A stretch of DNA of 64,000 bases, from NCBI GenBank assembly GCA_009733575.1, contig ML769651.1, positions 29,331-93,330 of the forward strand, given 5' to 3'. Below, piece by piece: positions 42,350 through 53,137 of the stretch. The position numbers were made by a program, and so were the translations under genes. The stretch's first letter is position 1. Each line of letters starts with the position of its first letter. The DNA comes from Gymnopus androsaceus JB14. Its lineage: Eukaryota; Basidiomycota; Agaricomycetes; Agaricales; Omphalotaceae. The notes under the pieces were generated by a model. The model saw only the letters and a list, made by a program, of their open reading frames with translations, was not told where the DNA came from and made no database searches.

Positions 42350-43738
42350 CTAGTTGGAATGTGGAGTTGAGTTGATATCTAAAGGAACACTTCCTAGATC
42401 AGAACTTTGCTCATAGGTGTTTCCTGTTTGAATCAAGATTACAAGAGCAACTGGATTCAGGACCTTTACCAAAGAAAAACAGATTGAATGATCCAAGTTA
42501 AATATTTGAATGTGAAGTCCATTTGAAGTCAGACTCACAGCACTGAATAGATATAATGCCGCAGAAAAGAGACGGGCATTATTTACAGGGGATGAGGTGG
42601 CTGCTTGAATGTCCAGGGCATCAAATATGATGTCGGTTACCTGTTCATGAAATAAGCTATGACTTTGGGTATTTCCTTGCACTTGAGAAAATCACAGACC
42701 TGTACTGCACCAAAAATAGCACCCGACTCAATCATAAGTAGAAGGATTGCTTGTACTTGTGTTTTCCTATTGTGCAATATTACACGGTTTGATTGATGAT
42801 TTGTCCTGAAACAACACATGTAATAAGTAGCTTGGAAGTAAATGAGTTGCACAATGCTCACCATGCTCGATGAGCTATAAGGAGTGTCGCCACAATATTT
42901 ACTGTCAAATTGAGTGCACCACTGAGCCAATCAAAGGTTACAGTAGTGTGGCTATCTATGTTAAAAAATACTTTAGTGACTGCAATGGTATCAGCAATGG
43001 TGACACCTAAATAGTCTTTAGTGTCAGTATATATGTCAGCAAAATGAGGTAAAAGAAATCACCAATGTCTGTTAGCAGGATAATAAACAATGTCCATTTA
43101 ATCAGTCTATTTTCTGTCCACAGAGCCCAAGCTCTCCAAACAAAAGCCATATCAGCGATCAGAAGCTGCATGTGAGATTGAGTATCAGTTTTCATGCTCT
43201 AGATGGATAATTGAAGTCAAATTCACAATAAAATTGCCAGACCATTCTTGTAAAATGGTCATAGCATTAGTTTCCAAGCTAGCAGCCACTTCTTGTGCTA
43301 TGAGACCTGCTGGAAGTGACACCACCAATGCAGTCTCTACAAAGAAAAAATTGACCGCAATACCTGTGCCAGTGTAAAGAATCACCAGCACAAATTCTGC
43401 CAGAAGGAGTGCAATGAAGGCTTTATGTGCCCATCCATTATTTGCCTTCTGCCTACAGTGTGATTTCAGATATGTAGGTGTTAATATAGTACAGCATGGA
43501 GTATGGCAATGAGCTCACATAATGGTATGCATGCTAATGATGAAAGCCAGTATGTAGACCCCTGATAGCAGCCCATGAAACAGCTGTCACTCCACTTTAT
43601 ACATTGCTTACCAAGGAGTCCAATGGTAAATATCTGGGCAGAAATATTCATGTAACATACTGCCCCTAGAGCTGCAAGTTGTTCTGACTCTTCTGGTGTC
43701 ATGGTAGACAGTGATATGTGTGGGACTGGGTGCTCCAA
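42350..43738 (-). CDS. Seven-transmembrane fungal protein in a CpG-poor island
   Basis: Minus-strand multi-exon gene with about seven hydrophobic segments, of the kind common in agaricomycetes and annotated there as integral membrane or GPCR-like proteins of unknown role. It begins MEHPVPHISLSTMTPEES; segments include CYMNISAQIFTIGLLG, VYILAFIISMHTI, FIALLLAEFVLVILYTGTG, LIADMAFVWRAWALWTENR, WLSGALNLTVNIVATLL and AILLLMIESGAIFGAVQ, with a hydrophilic tail ending PHSN at 42350-42352. The exon joins I checked (near 43610, 43510 and 43440) keep the frame. The gene and its flanks have almost no CpG dinucleotides, unlike every neighbour, and are rich in TG/CA. Ligand and pathway are unknown. Confidence 0.65.
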
Positions 43739-45459
43739 TAACTTGGAACTTCTGCTTGGGATGGGCTTAATTTATATTCTTGCTCAAGCATCATCAATCC
43801 CAATGATAGATGCAGTCCTCAGCTCAGCTCACCTCATATGTTGTGATACACCATCATCTGAATGTGTGCTTTTGATCCGGGCTCTCTCAGATTTGCGAAA
43901 GGGTCTCAACCACTGTTTGTGCTCAGGTTTGAGGAAACACTCCATGTGGGTTGTATCCGTTTAGGGATCAAAGATCTCTGGCCATCCATTGGACTATACT
44001 TGATGGTCAGCAAGGCTGCTAATAGCGGCTACTACTGAGTCATTGAAAGAGTTTTTTTAGGGAAAGAATGCAGATTCATTCAACCTCGAGCGAATTGACG
44101 AAAAATAGTCCAATGGCTCGAAATCAACCAAAAGTTAAGCCAAAGTCACTAGAAGATATCCATCACTACGTGCATCTTGGAAACAGATGCAACGATTGCA
44201 TCATGTCAATCAGGAAATCCAGTGAATCATGCCAATGTTTTCCGCCATACCTGTTTGCCGAGTAGCAGGACAGAGGCAAGTTGCGAGAATACATATTATA
44301 TACTCCCATCATCATCTCGAGTCTTGGAGCCTGAAAGATTTCCTGTCAGAATGATCATTAGATTTCGTATCCGCCAAGCAGGAACGAGCGAGGAGGATAC
44401 ATCTTCAGAGTTCAAATGGAAGTAGGACCTGATGAATATTTCACATCCAACTGAGGAAGATACTCGTTGCGCTTTGGTAGCATCGAATATTGAGGATAAA
44501 TCTACTGCATGAGGTGTTGATGAGCTCAAGGCAGGAAAGCTTGTCGCCAGTGTGGTTTGAGCCAAGAGCACCAATTAGCGCGCGCGCGTTTCGTTTGAAC
44601 GTCGAATTTTGATCAACATTGTCTTCTTCGTATCTCATAATCAGCCCTGAAATAACATCTGAACTTGACTGTGGACGATGGCCAGAGCTACCAACTCCCA
44701 AAACGACTCTATATCTGAACATACCGCGACAATCTTCTCATGACTGTATCTGCTCATTTAACTTGAAGGAGAATGGGTTTGCAGCGGTTTTCATCTGTAT
44801 GTCTGTCCTCCTGCACTAACAACGTTGAGTACATCCCGGAAGTCCTCTTTCGGATTCCTTTGAGGTCTTCATTCAATCAATCCTCTTCCTCTTGCTGCTA
44901 TTGTGACATGGAGCTAGAGACTATTTGCAGACAGCGGCGGCTCGAATTCTTGGCTAATTAGCTGCATTCGGAGGTCATGCAGATGAAACTGTTCTTCTCG
45001 CAACGTTGATTGAAAAAGATACGCTGAGAGGATGTCTAGAGTATCTGTGCTTTCGAGCACCTCACAGGTCAAACTCAGGTTGGCGCTGGTACATATGTTG
45101 AGTGGACTAGCCGGAGACTTGGCAGAGTTATGTGGGCCATATCTATGGGGGCTTGGTGTGTTTGAGGGTCGGACTCGATGGTTGGCTGGCTTAGCTGCAT
45201 AGAGACTCAAATGGTTTTTGGTACCGAGGCGTGAATATCTGTGTTCCAATGCTGCAAATTTAGTCTTCAAATTCTAGTCCGGTTGATCTCCAGAGGAAGA
45301 GAAGGAGCCTCTAAGAATGGGAACAGGAGGTGATTCGCCAGGGGCACATCTTGTAGTACAGAACTCTGGACTCCTCAACGTCAGAGGCAAGATTCGGGCC
45401 GGCGAGACTAAGCGCTCACTCGCTTCCTCGCTTTCCCTCGTCTCCCCGCTCATCTTCCA
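43739..45459. other. Intergenic stretch of 1.7 kb, no gene accepted
   Basis: The first 200 bases continue the CpG-poor island. From about 44080 the CpG content returns to normal. Open frames at 44068-45270 are short, overlapping and without domains. A GCGCGCGCG run lies at 44580. A partial copy of the dispersed repeat family is at 45245-45370. The end is the upstream region of the ArfGAP gene, with a pyrimidine-rich tract before the ATG. Confidence 0.45.
45245..45370. repeat. Dispersed repeat family, partial copy 3
   Basis: Third, shorter copy of the family at 40371-40620 and 41714-41945: GCAAATTTAGTCTTC, CCGGTTGA, CTCCAGAGGA, GGAGGTGATTCGCCAGGGGCACATCTTGTAGTA. It lies about 100 bases upstream of the ArfGAP start. 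Confidence 0.6.
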
Positions 45460-47171
45460 ATGTCGTCCGGTAAAACAAGCGACCGGAATCAGAAAATCCT
45501 GTTAGAAATCGCTGCGCGACCAGGAAATGGTGAGCTCATCCGAAAAACCTTGTTCATCGACCAAAAGTTTAATAACGTCCTGCCAACAGATGTGTGTGCT
45601 GATTGCAAGGCTAGAATTCCTCGATGGGCTTCGCATAACCTCGGAATATTTATCTGGTATTTTATAATCTAATGCAGGTTTAATTGTTTCTGACAGAGAG
45701 TCCGTCAAAGTGTCAACTGTGCTTCTATACATCGTAAGATCGGGACGCATATTACAAAAGTGTACGCTAGATGATCCTGTTGGGATGCTTATAGTAATGG
45801 ACTGGTTGGTTTTAGGAAAAGTTTGACTTTGGACTCTTGGACAAAGGAGCAAGTCGAGGTACGTCACTAGTGCCTAAACGCTGCCACTTGAGCTGACCGT
45901 ACGAGCACAGAGAATGAAGGAGATGGGCAACGTCAATTCGAATGCAATTTATAATCCCAATGAACTTCGACACCCTCCTCCACCTATGCTTACCGAAGAC
46001 GAGAGAGACAGTGAACTTGAAAAGTACATTCGAGGTAACGTTACTTGCTTCCTTCCTTCCGCCACACAATGGCTCAGATCGGTTCGTAGCCAAGTACGAA
46101 TACAAAAAGTTCTTCGACAGGCACGCTCTAGTAGCTTCTAAACTCGGTCCTTCGCGGTCTGCATCGACCATCCCTCCGCGATCACTTCCCAACGAGACCA
46201 GCATCTCAGCGTCTCCCACACCACCCATCTCCGCACGGCCATCGACTGCAGCACCTCCGTCTTTGTCGTCCATATCTTCTCCAATGATCCAGTCCCGTTC
46301 GTTCTCGCAACCAATACCATCAGCATTGCCTTCAGCTCCTTCGCAACCTGCATTTCAGCAGCAGCAGCAGCAACAAACGTTACCTCCAAGTTTTCCCGCC
46401 TCGGCCTCAGCCAACTCTGGTGTTTGGAATGACCTCGTCTCACTACAAGCGCCATCCGCGAACTCTTCACTTCCGTTACAATATCAGGCTCCGAGTTCCG
46501 CTGGTTTAGGTTCCACTAATCCTTTCAATACCATGAACGGAATGAACAGTGCTGGAGCCGGATATTCTGCTGGATTATCTACTGTTTCATTCAACAACTC
46601 GGCTCCCAATATGGGAATGGGCACTGGCCCAAACGGCCTTACCATTAATGCGCCATTCTTTCCTGGTGCACCACCCGGTTCGAATCCCTTTCAACAGAAT
46701 CCTTTTGCGCAGCAGCCCATGTCCGCCGGATACCCCTCCTCAGCAACGCATTTTAGCGCCGTCCCGACAGGTCTCTCGTCTCCCTACATGGCACAGCAGT
46801 CTCCGTTATACCAACAATCCCAGGCATCGCCGATGATATCCCAGATGCAGATGCAGTCGCCCCAGCCAATGTTTTCTCCGGCGCCGCAGACTCTGATGCA
46901 GCAGAATCAGTTTGGTGGTATGCAACATGGAGGACATAGTCCTCAACCTCAGTTGTCGTCGACACCGCTACCGATGTCGGCTACGCCCCAGTTCCAAGGG
47001 CAGTTCATGTCGCCTTCACCTCAGCTGCAACAATATCCTGGCATGAATGGACAGTCGATGCAGCAGCAGACGCAAATGTACCCTGCAGGCGGAGCTTGGG
47101 GTCAGCAGCAGCAGCAGCAGCCCAGTATGTACGCTGCTGCTGGTCAAGGCCAGCAGTGGGGTGGGATGTAA
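45460..47171 (+). CDS. ArfGAP domain protein with Gln/Ser/Pro-rich tail
   Basis: Six exons, all in phase: 45460-45529, 45590-45656, 45711-45761, 45816-45858, 45911-46034 and 46078-47171, giving 482 residues. The N-terminal 120 residues are a complete ArfGAP zinc-finger domain: NDVCADCKARIPRWASHNLGIF, then ICVNCASIHRKIGTHITKVKSL (CxxC-x16-CxxC), DSWTKEQVERMKEMGN and KYEYKKFFDRHAL. The arginine finger is the R of the IPRWAS/IHRK region usual for the family. The long tail is low complexity, with poly-Gln runs and NPF motifs (GSTNPFNT, SNPFQQNPFAQQ) that in such proteins bind EH-domain endocytic partners. It should stimulate GTP hydrolysis by Arf in vesicle traffic, in the SMAP/Age2-like group. 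Confidence 0.9.
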
Positions 47172-47392
47172 ATTACGAGGGGATCTGGAATGGTTTTTCG
47201 TGATGTGGGACTTGGATAAGAACAATTTGGTTTACTATCGGATACTATTTTGCTTTGAATGTTTTCTTTGGTACTACGCACTTGGATTCTTTTAGCTATA
47301 GTAGGAACTAATTACTAGTAATGGACTGGGGAATATACCTGAATATGCTCTTGTTGCAAACGAAACGTCGGCGAAGCAAGTATTACTGAGAT

Positions 47393-48465
47393 TTATACAG
47401 GGAACAGTAGTTCAGGTATTACTCGATCTCCTCCCACGATTCTCTCCGTCTTAGCATCCACAGATATCAACCGTTCAATCAATTCCAGTACCCGTGGTCC
47501 CAAGAAATCCTGCGACAACCCCGATTCCATCAGTATCGTCGTACTGGCAGATAGAATACGGGGCTTCTTCAATCGAGGACCCCATATGCTCTCTTCATAC
47601 ACATCCACCAATTGAACGCGTTCAAGTGCAGAAGCAGAGTTCGAAGAACTACTTTCACCGGTAGTACACCGCAGTATAAAGTCTGCGACATGCTCCGCAG
47701 GGAGAAAGGTCACTTGGCCAAGGTAGAGAGACCGGAGAGAAGGGATACAGGGAATACCTATCCAGCGTGCATCTGGTGTGACTACAGGATCAGGGAACGC
47801 AATGTTTGTGAGTTGTAGATGTGTGAGCAGGGTATAGGAAGAAAGTGCTGTGAACAGAGGGGTGACGGCTGGAGGTACAATCTGTATGAAACGCTTGAGA
47901 AACTCATCGCTTTAGTTTGAAAGCAAAACTCAACATACCGCAGTGGAAAAATGGTGTGGGGGGTCAGGTCCCGTCCATATAAAGCTTCTAGCACTGAGTG
48001 CGGAGGTTGTGAAAGTCGGAGAGAGCGTTCATGGAAGATTATGCACTTACTTGGCCCTCGAAAGAGAAGTATAATTAGTCTATGATCATGGTGTGTAAGT
48101 GAGTTTAACTTGAGTCCCAATAATTCCAGGACCACTCGTCCGTTCTCGTCCGTCTTGCAACGAGGATCAGAGACGATTTCAGCCAGGACAGCGTGTAATC
48201 CTTCGAAGATTCCGAAGGATGCTCCGCCTGCGATATCTAGCATGAGAGACTGAGGCTCGCAAGCCAAAGATAGAACACCATCTGACATGAGCTCTGCGAA
48301 TCGGGAAAGCTGGGTGGACGAATAAAAGCATAGGTTTGTATGGAGGATCCTCTGAGCGATAGAGCGGAGTAGGCGAGAGGTGGATAGAATGTTGGCTAAC
48401 TGTGGATCGTCAAGCACGACGAAGGCAATAATATCTGAGAGAATTTCCATTGGTAAAGTGTCCAT
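47393..48465 (-). CDS. F-box-like protein, agaricomycete type
   Basis: Minus-strand gene in three exons (48051-48465, 47939-47993, 47393-47881). The N-terminus MDTLPMEILSDIIAFVVLDDPQLANIL is an F-box-like start, followed by a leucine-rich body (LSTSRLLRSIAQRILH, FEGLHAVLAEIVSDP, VLELLGLKLNSL). The last exon reads TPLFTALSSYTLLTHLQLTN, RSLYLGQVTFLPAEHVADF and ends with LISVDAKTERIVGG. F-box proteins recruit targets to SCF ubiquitin ligases, but in mushrooms the family is large and mostly unstudied. With these splice sites exon 3 is out of phase with exon 2 by one base, so either a boundary in the short exon 2 or a base in its C-run is wrong. It is divergent from SDHAF4, 137 bp apart. Confidence 0.65.
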
Positions 48466-48602
48466 TATAACTGTAGAAAGCTAGCGAGCGAGTGAGAGCA
48501 AAGTGAGAGCGCGATTAGATTCCGGAGTATCCGACCGGACATCGAAGCTTTCTTCGGACGTCTTCGGATTTCTCACAATTTTGTCCTTTCCTCCGTACCA
48601 CC

Positions 48603-48947
48603 ATGTCGATGCTTTCAATGGCGACTAAATCTATCTGTCGCGCAAGAATTATCCGTCCTCCTCTATCTACAAGGTCCATCGGCACCTTTTCCCGACCTTC
48701 TCCACCTCCGCTTCCTCGAGAACTACAATCAGAATTCGAGGAGCTTCAGAAGAAATCCGAATCCCTGCCGAACCCTGCATTATCAACCGCTCCTCTCCCA
48801 GAAACCCCTGTTAAAATGGAAGGAGATATTACCGTAAACACAATCACTGGTGAACGAGGCGGACCTAAAATCGAACCAGTCGGGAAAAAGTATAGAGAGG
48901 ATAGTGAAGGAGATTGGAGCTTTAAAGGACGCGTTTCTGACTTTTAA
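48603..48947 (+). CDS. Succinate dehydrogenase assembly factor 4 (SDHAF4/Sdh8-like)
   Basis: A single uninterrupted frame of 114 residues. The N-terminus (MSMLSMATKSICRARIIRPP) looks like a mitochondrial presequence, followed by a Pro-rich hydrophilic linker. The C-terminal signature is GGPKIEPVGKKYREDSEGDW and SFKGRVSDF, the conserved DUF1674 end of SDHAF4 that protects the flavinated Sdh1 subunit during assembly of respiratory complex II. A second, damaged copy lies at 52649-52962. The gene is the left half of a duplicated block that also carries a GDP-L-fucose synthase gene. Confidence 0.88.
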   Translation: MSMLSMATKSICRARIIRPPLSTRSIGTFSRPSPPPLPRELQSEFEELQKKSESLPNPALSTAPLPETPVKMEGDITVNTITGERGGPKIEPVGKKYREDSEGDWSFKGRVSDF

Positions 48948-49134
48948 AACAAGTGAGGTATGTATTATACACTTCTGCGCTGGAACTCAAGCTAATCCAT
49001 TCTAGAGAGCTGGTGTAGCATCGCTGTATACTAATTTTCAGAAATGCATGTGTATCCATATGTTCCAATTCTACTCTTAATCGACAACCAAGGTTCCATA
49101 TTCCTTCTTCTTGGAGAACTTGGAATACCCGATT

Positions 49135-50410
49135 CTAGGTGGATGGTTGGCCTATCCGCGCGTTATCATAATTCTCCAAGAACCCATCCACCGACTGTTT
49201 CAGTGCTAGACATTGCGATGTTAGCCTAATGACAGATTGAAAGATGTATTGCTCACCAGTCTCAAATGGAGTAAACTCGAATTCTCCTATGAGGGAGAGA
49301 AGCTTCTTGTTGGATGCTGGCTTGCCTTCTGGACGACTCGTGTCGAAAGTAACGCACTGTCAGGAAAGACAAGTTTCGTGCAACATACCGTATAGGCGCC
49401 GTTGAATTCCATTGCTTTCACTATGGCATCTGCAACTTGCTTGACGGTAATCTCTTCATCTTCACTCACTGTAGTGCATAGTCAGAGCTTTATTGGCGTA
49501 TTAAAGAATGAAACTCCTACCGGCTAAAATCACTGGCTCCATCGTCGTATTCCCTCAACATCCAAATGGAGAGCTTGGCTAGGTCGCGAGAGTAGATGAA
49601 TTGATGCAAAGGCTTTCCTGGACCTGCGACGACAAAGGGTGTGTTGTTTTCTACGCGTCCCGATTTACTGACCAGTCTAACATACGATATGGCTCAAATA
49701 CGCACTCTTTACAAGATAACACCTGTGAATAAGTGCAGGAATGACCTGCGCGACTTCAAGGTCGCTGTAAAATGTGCGATAGATGAATGCCCATTCCATC
49801 TCGAGTGTACGCACTTACTAACGTCATTCGGCCAAAAACACTGGTTGGAATTACGCACAGATTTTGTATAGTCAACTAGTCTCCTAGAGTGGGCTACCCA
49901 AAATTGCTCGGATGGGGAAGACGGAAGACCTAGGTGGATTTTGGTCTTGTCAAGCAGGTATTCAACCTTGTCAGGAAATACACATGTTGAAAGACAAGAG
50001 ATGACCTTTTGGACATGGTGAGTATGAGCATGATAGAGCATATTCTCGTTAATCAGGATGTTGCTTCGGAGGAAGGTTGACTGAATGAAGATATCACTTA
50101 TATTCTGTCCATTTTAGAATGGTATAGAGAGCCCACATTAGCGTATACGTCTCCCACTAGACGAAGACCACGTCAGGCATTTGAAGTTTTGTTATAGATC
50201 GCATATCCGTCGCGTACCAACGAATAACATAAGTAAGCTTGTACTTTTCGTACGATAGACGTGTTTATTCCGTATCTCTACATTGAAGGTTGAATGGTTA
50301 TGATTTATAGAGGAATTACTATGGAGAGCAATCACCTCAACCATTTAGCAAAGATCCAAGTAGACTCGCCTCCTTTTTTCCGAGTCGCTCGTTTCAATGA
50401 AGTACTCGAT
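49135..50410 (-). pseudogene. Decayed GDP-L-fucose synthase copy (block A)
   Basis: This minus-strand sequence parallels the intact gene at 53138-54637 along its length. The 3' part is well kept: [21 protein letters not shown] and a final exon ending near [12 protein letters not shown], stop at 49135-49137. The 5' exon with the start codon and the Rossmann glycine motif is gone: only scraps are left at its place (about 50340-50410), followed by HVIHLAA loss at the end of exon 2. In the middle the segment [13 protein letters not shown] is deleted, leaving NSNQCFWPNDV out of frame. It cannot make the enzyme. Confidence 0.85.
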
Positions 50411-50899
50411 GAAATGAGGACGAACACAACCGAACTGTCTCACTTACGAATCCACTCCAGTCCCCAGGGGATTTATAATGCTACAACTTGCAACGCATGG
50501 AATTGGGCGCGACGAGAGCGATACTAGCTGGACTCCAACGCGCACGATATCATTATATGCGAGCACTTGAGAAAAGACTACATTCAGGAAGTAACGAACG
50601 GTCAAAATGTCAAGTAGCTGTGTGGAAAGAGGATTATTGTATTTCTACATGAATGGAACAGGTTATTGGATGGTCAATACATTTCGTTCCGCTATATTGA
50701 GAAGAAAGGTATCAGCAAGGATAGAAGGAAGGAACAGATGAGGTTAGCTACCCTCTTCCATCAACCAGGGTGCAGGATTCAGTATATGGGCCTGCGTCGA
50801 AATGTGGCGACTTGAAGTCCAGTCTGGTCCATAGACAAGTCCAGCCTCAAGAGGGGGCCGACCTAAATCTCGTTCTGGCTTCGGTGCCACTACACAAAG
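50411..50899. other. Intergenic stretch, end of duplicated block A
   Basis: Similarity to block B fades after about 50410. The rest is the 3' flank of the HNH-like gene. No gene seen. Confidence 0.4.
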
Positions 50900-52130
50900 T
50901 CAGGTTGATACCCAAAATGATTTTTCGACATGCTTACCATAATTGCGCTTTATCCCGCTCCTTTGGTCGTTCCCGCTCGAGCTCCGCGTCCCTTTTTTCT
51001 CGGTGGTGTTCGCATCGGCAGGCTTCTTTCCTCGAATTTTACCAGTCTTGGTTTGTCGCCGTTTTGACGACGGCTCGTCATTGTTGTCATCGTCACTGTC
51101 TTCATCATCCAGCTTCTTCCTTTTCATCCTAGGCTGTTCTGTGGGGGTCTTTCTCCGCTTCTTATTCTGCTTATTCTGCTTCTTATTCCCTCCCACCTGC
51201 TTCCTGCTCGACAATGTCCTTTCCTGTGAAGCCATGTAGCTCATCAGTTCGATGAAGGCTGGTTCACAGTTTTCAGGCTTGGGAAGGTGGAGATAGTAGT
51301 GTGCAGTGATAGTCAGAAACGCCCCGAGCGACGTTTCGGGGAGATGGAAATAGAGTTTTGAGCCATCTTTCGTCCCGTCAACCCTTGGTTGCTCGATAAA
51401 GATGAAGTCTCGAAGGGCCTTTGCGAGAGAATCGGCGGCGGAATCGAATATGCGTAAATTTCCGGTACTGTCGAGGACAATATTTTTGGAGGACGGATTG
51501 TATTTGGATAGACGGGGGTAATGACGGGTGGCGAGCACATCCTTCTCTCCAGCAACCTGGCTGGGAAATGATATGACCTGATAAAGGTCCAGAAAAGCGT
51601 AAGCTCGCCGGGTCTCAACTCTAGTGCCATTGCCGACGCGCAGTTCGGAAATTATCTGAAAAGAAGATCAGTTCGCTTGAATGATAGCAAGAACTTGGTG
51701 GGCACACCTGGTCGACGACAGAGTCAGGGTCTTCCTTTAGTTTTGATAGAAGGTAGGTGCATATTTCAGCACATGGTACAAAAGCGAGTCTGGGTGGATT
51801 ACCATCGTGCTTCATCCAGACGCTATGGCAGGTGGGACATACTAACATGATGATGATGAGAGATCAGTCTTTTAAAACTAAGTACTTGCCACTCACAGAG
51901 AAAGCCGTTGTAGTCGGCAGAAGCTTCAAAGTCGTCCTGTATAAGATCTGATGCTTGCGTTTCCCCAAGTCAAGGAAGGTCGAGCATGTCGTTTTGTCTT
52001 GGTCGATGATATGACAGGAATGCAGTGCGTCACAGCAGGGATTTAGACAAAGCGAGCAGCGGTGCTGACGCCCCTTGAGTGTCTTCACGACGAGCGGTGA
52101 GAAAGAGTTCTCGGTGCCAGTACTAGGCAT
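50900..52130 (-). CDS. HNH-nuclease-like protein with basic/acidic tail
   Basis: Minus-strand gene of about 380 residues, located between the two copies of the duplicated block. Start ATG 52128-52130. The first part reads HRCSLCLNPCCDALHSCHIID, then after an intron LVCPTCHSVWMKHDGN and RLAFVPCAEICTYLLSKL; the CxxC, CHIID and CPTCH blocks resemble the paired metal sites of HNH endonucleases. The middle (RRAYAFLDLYQVISF, RHYPRLSKYNPSSKNIVLD, LYFHLPETSLGAFL) is well ordered. The tail is dense in Lys/Arg and Asp (KKRRKTPTEQ, KRKKLDDEDSDDDNND), which suggests nuclear import. The exon 1-2 join is not in phase with obvious sites. The nuclease call is an inference; related genes are numerous in mushrooms. 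Confidence 0.5.
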
Positions 52131-52648
52131 TGTCGATCATAAATGTGGCTTGCAGGCAGAAGTAGAGAGACAGACATCGACTTTTAGTCGCTCTATCAAC
52201 GGTTACTACAGCCTATACAGGCCAAGTATCTGAGGTATATGATGGCCAAATGATTGCGAGCGAAGTGAAGCAATTGCTACTTAGGGGTAGAGAGTCTGGG
52301 CGCTTGTCCGAATCGCTGCTCCCACGGATCATTGCCACCTCCGAAGCATGAATGTCATACAGCACCGACTGGCGACGTTGCTTCTCCTACAAGGTACCTA
52401 GCATCCATGAAGACTATCTAATTAAATTAAAAAATAATCCTGGGGGGACCCAATAGCGAGACGGGTGTGAATCGAGTTTTTTTTTCTCTCTCGAAAATTC
52501 AGCATATCCCATGTTGGCTCAACTGTAGTACAGTAACTGCTGAAAGCTAGTGAGCGAGTGAGAGCGCGACTCCGGAGTATCTGTACCAGTCACCGAAGCC
52601 TTTTATGGACCTCTGAGTCTTCGTGTCCTTTCCTCCGTATTAACCACC
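52131..52648. other. Divergent intergenic region, start of duplicated block B
   Basis: About 520 bases between the HNH-like start (minus) and the SDHAF4 relic (plus). From about 52528 (AACTGCTGAAAGCTAG) the sequence matches 48471 onward, which fixes the left end of the block duplication just outside the F-box start codon. Confidence 0.55.
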
Positions 52649-52962
52649 ATGTCGATATTGACTAAATCTTTCCCTCGTGCAAGAATTATCGTACAGATCA
52701 TCGACTCTTCTCGACCTTCTCCCCCTCCGCTCCTTCGAGAACTACAGTTGGAATTCGAGGAGCTTCAAAAGAAACCCGAGTCCCTGCCGAACCCTGCAAT
52801 TTCGACCGCTCCTCTACCAGAAACTTCTGTTAAAACGGAAGGCGATATTACTACCGTAAACCCAATCACTGTCAGTAAACGAGGTGGACCTAAAATGGGA
52901 CCAAGGATGTAGAGGATAGTGAAGGAGATTGGAGCTTCAAGGGACGCGTTTCTAACTTTTAA
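52649..52962 (+). pseudogene. SDHAF4 relic (block B)
   Basis: Aligned with the intact SDHAF4 at 48603-48947. The presequence region has lost several codons. The middle (RELQLEFEELQKKPESLPNP, STAPLPET) is preserved. Near 52898-52912 a deletion removes the bases for EPVGKKYRE and shifts the frame, giving an early stop after GGPKMGPRM. The out-of-frame remainder still spells EDSEGDWSFKGRVSNF, where intact SDHAF4 has VSDF. The signature domain is thus lost from the product. Confidence 0.88.
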
Positions 52963-53137
52963 AATAAACGAGGTGTGCATTACACTCCTGTGCTGGAGGC
53001 TGATGTATCTCCTTGTATATTAATCTCCGACTGGGAACTTGTACATCTGTATCCATCTGTTCCTAATTCTACTCTTTAACCGATAGCCGAGCACCCCATA
53101 TTAATCAAATGACTTGGAATGCCTGATTCTTGCAGCT

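Noticed and set aside
42350..43738. Claim of horizontal transfer for the 7-TM gene
   Set aside because: Low CpG alone does not show transfer; methylation-driven loss is equally possible, and 7-TM proteins of this type are common in agaricomycetes.
44579..44589. GCGCGCGCG run
   Set aside because: Too short to call a microsatellite of interest; no flanking structure.
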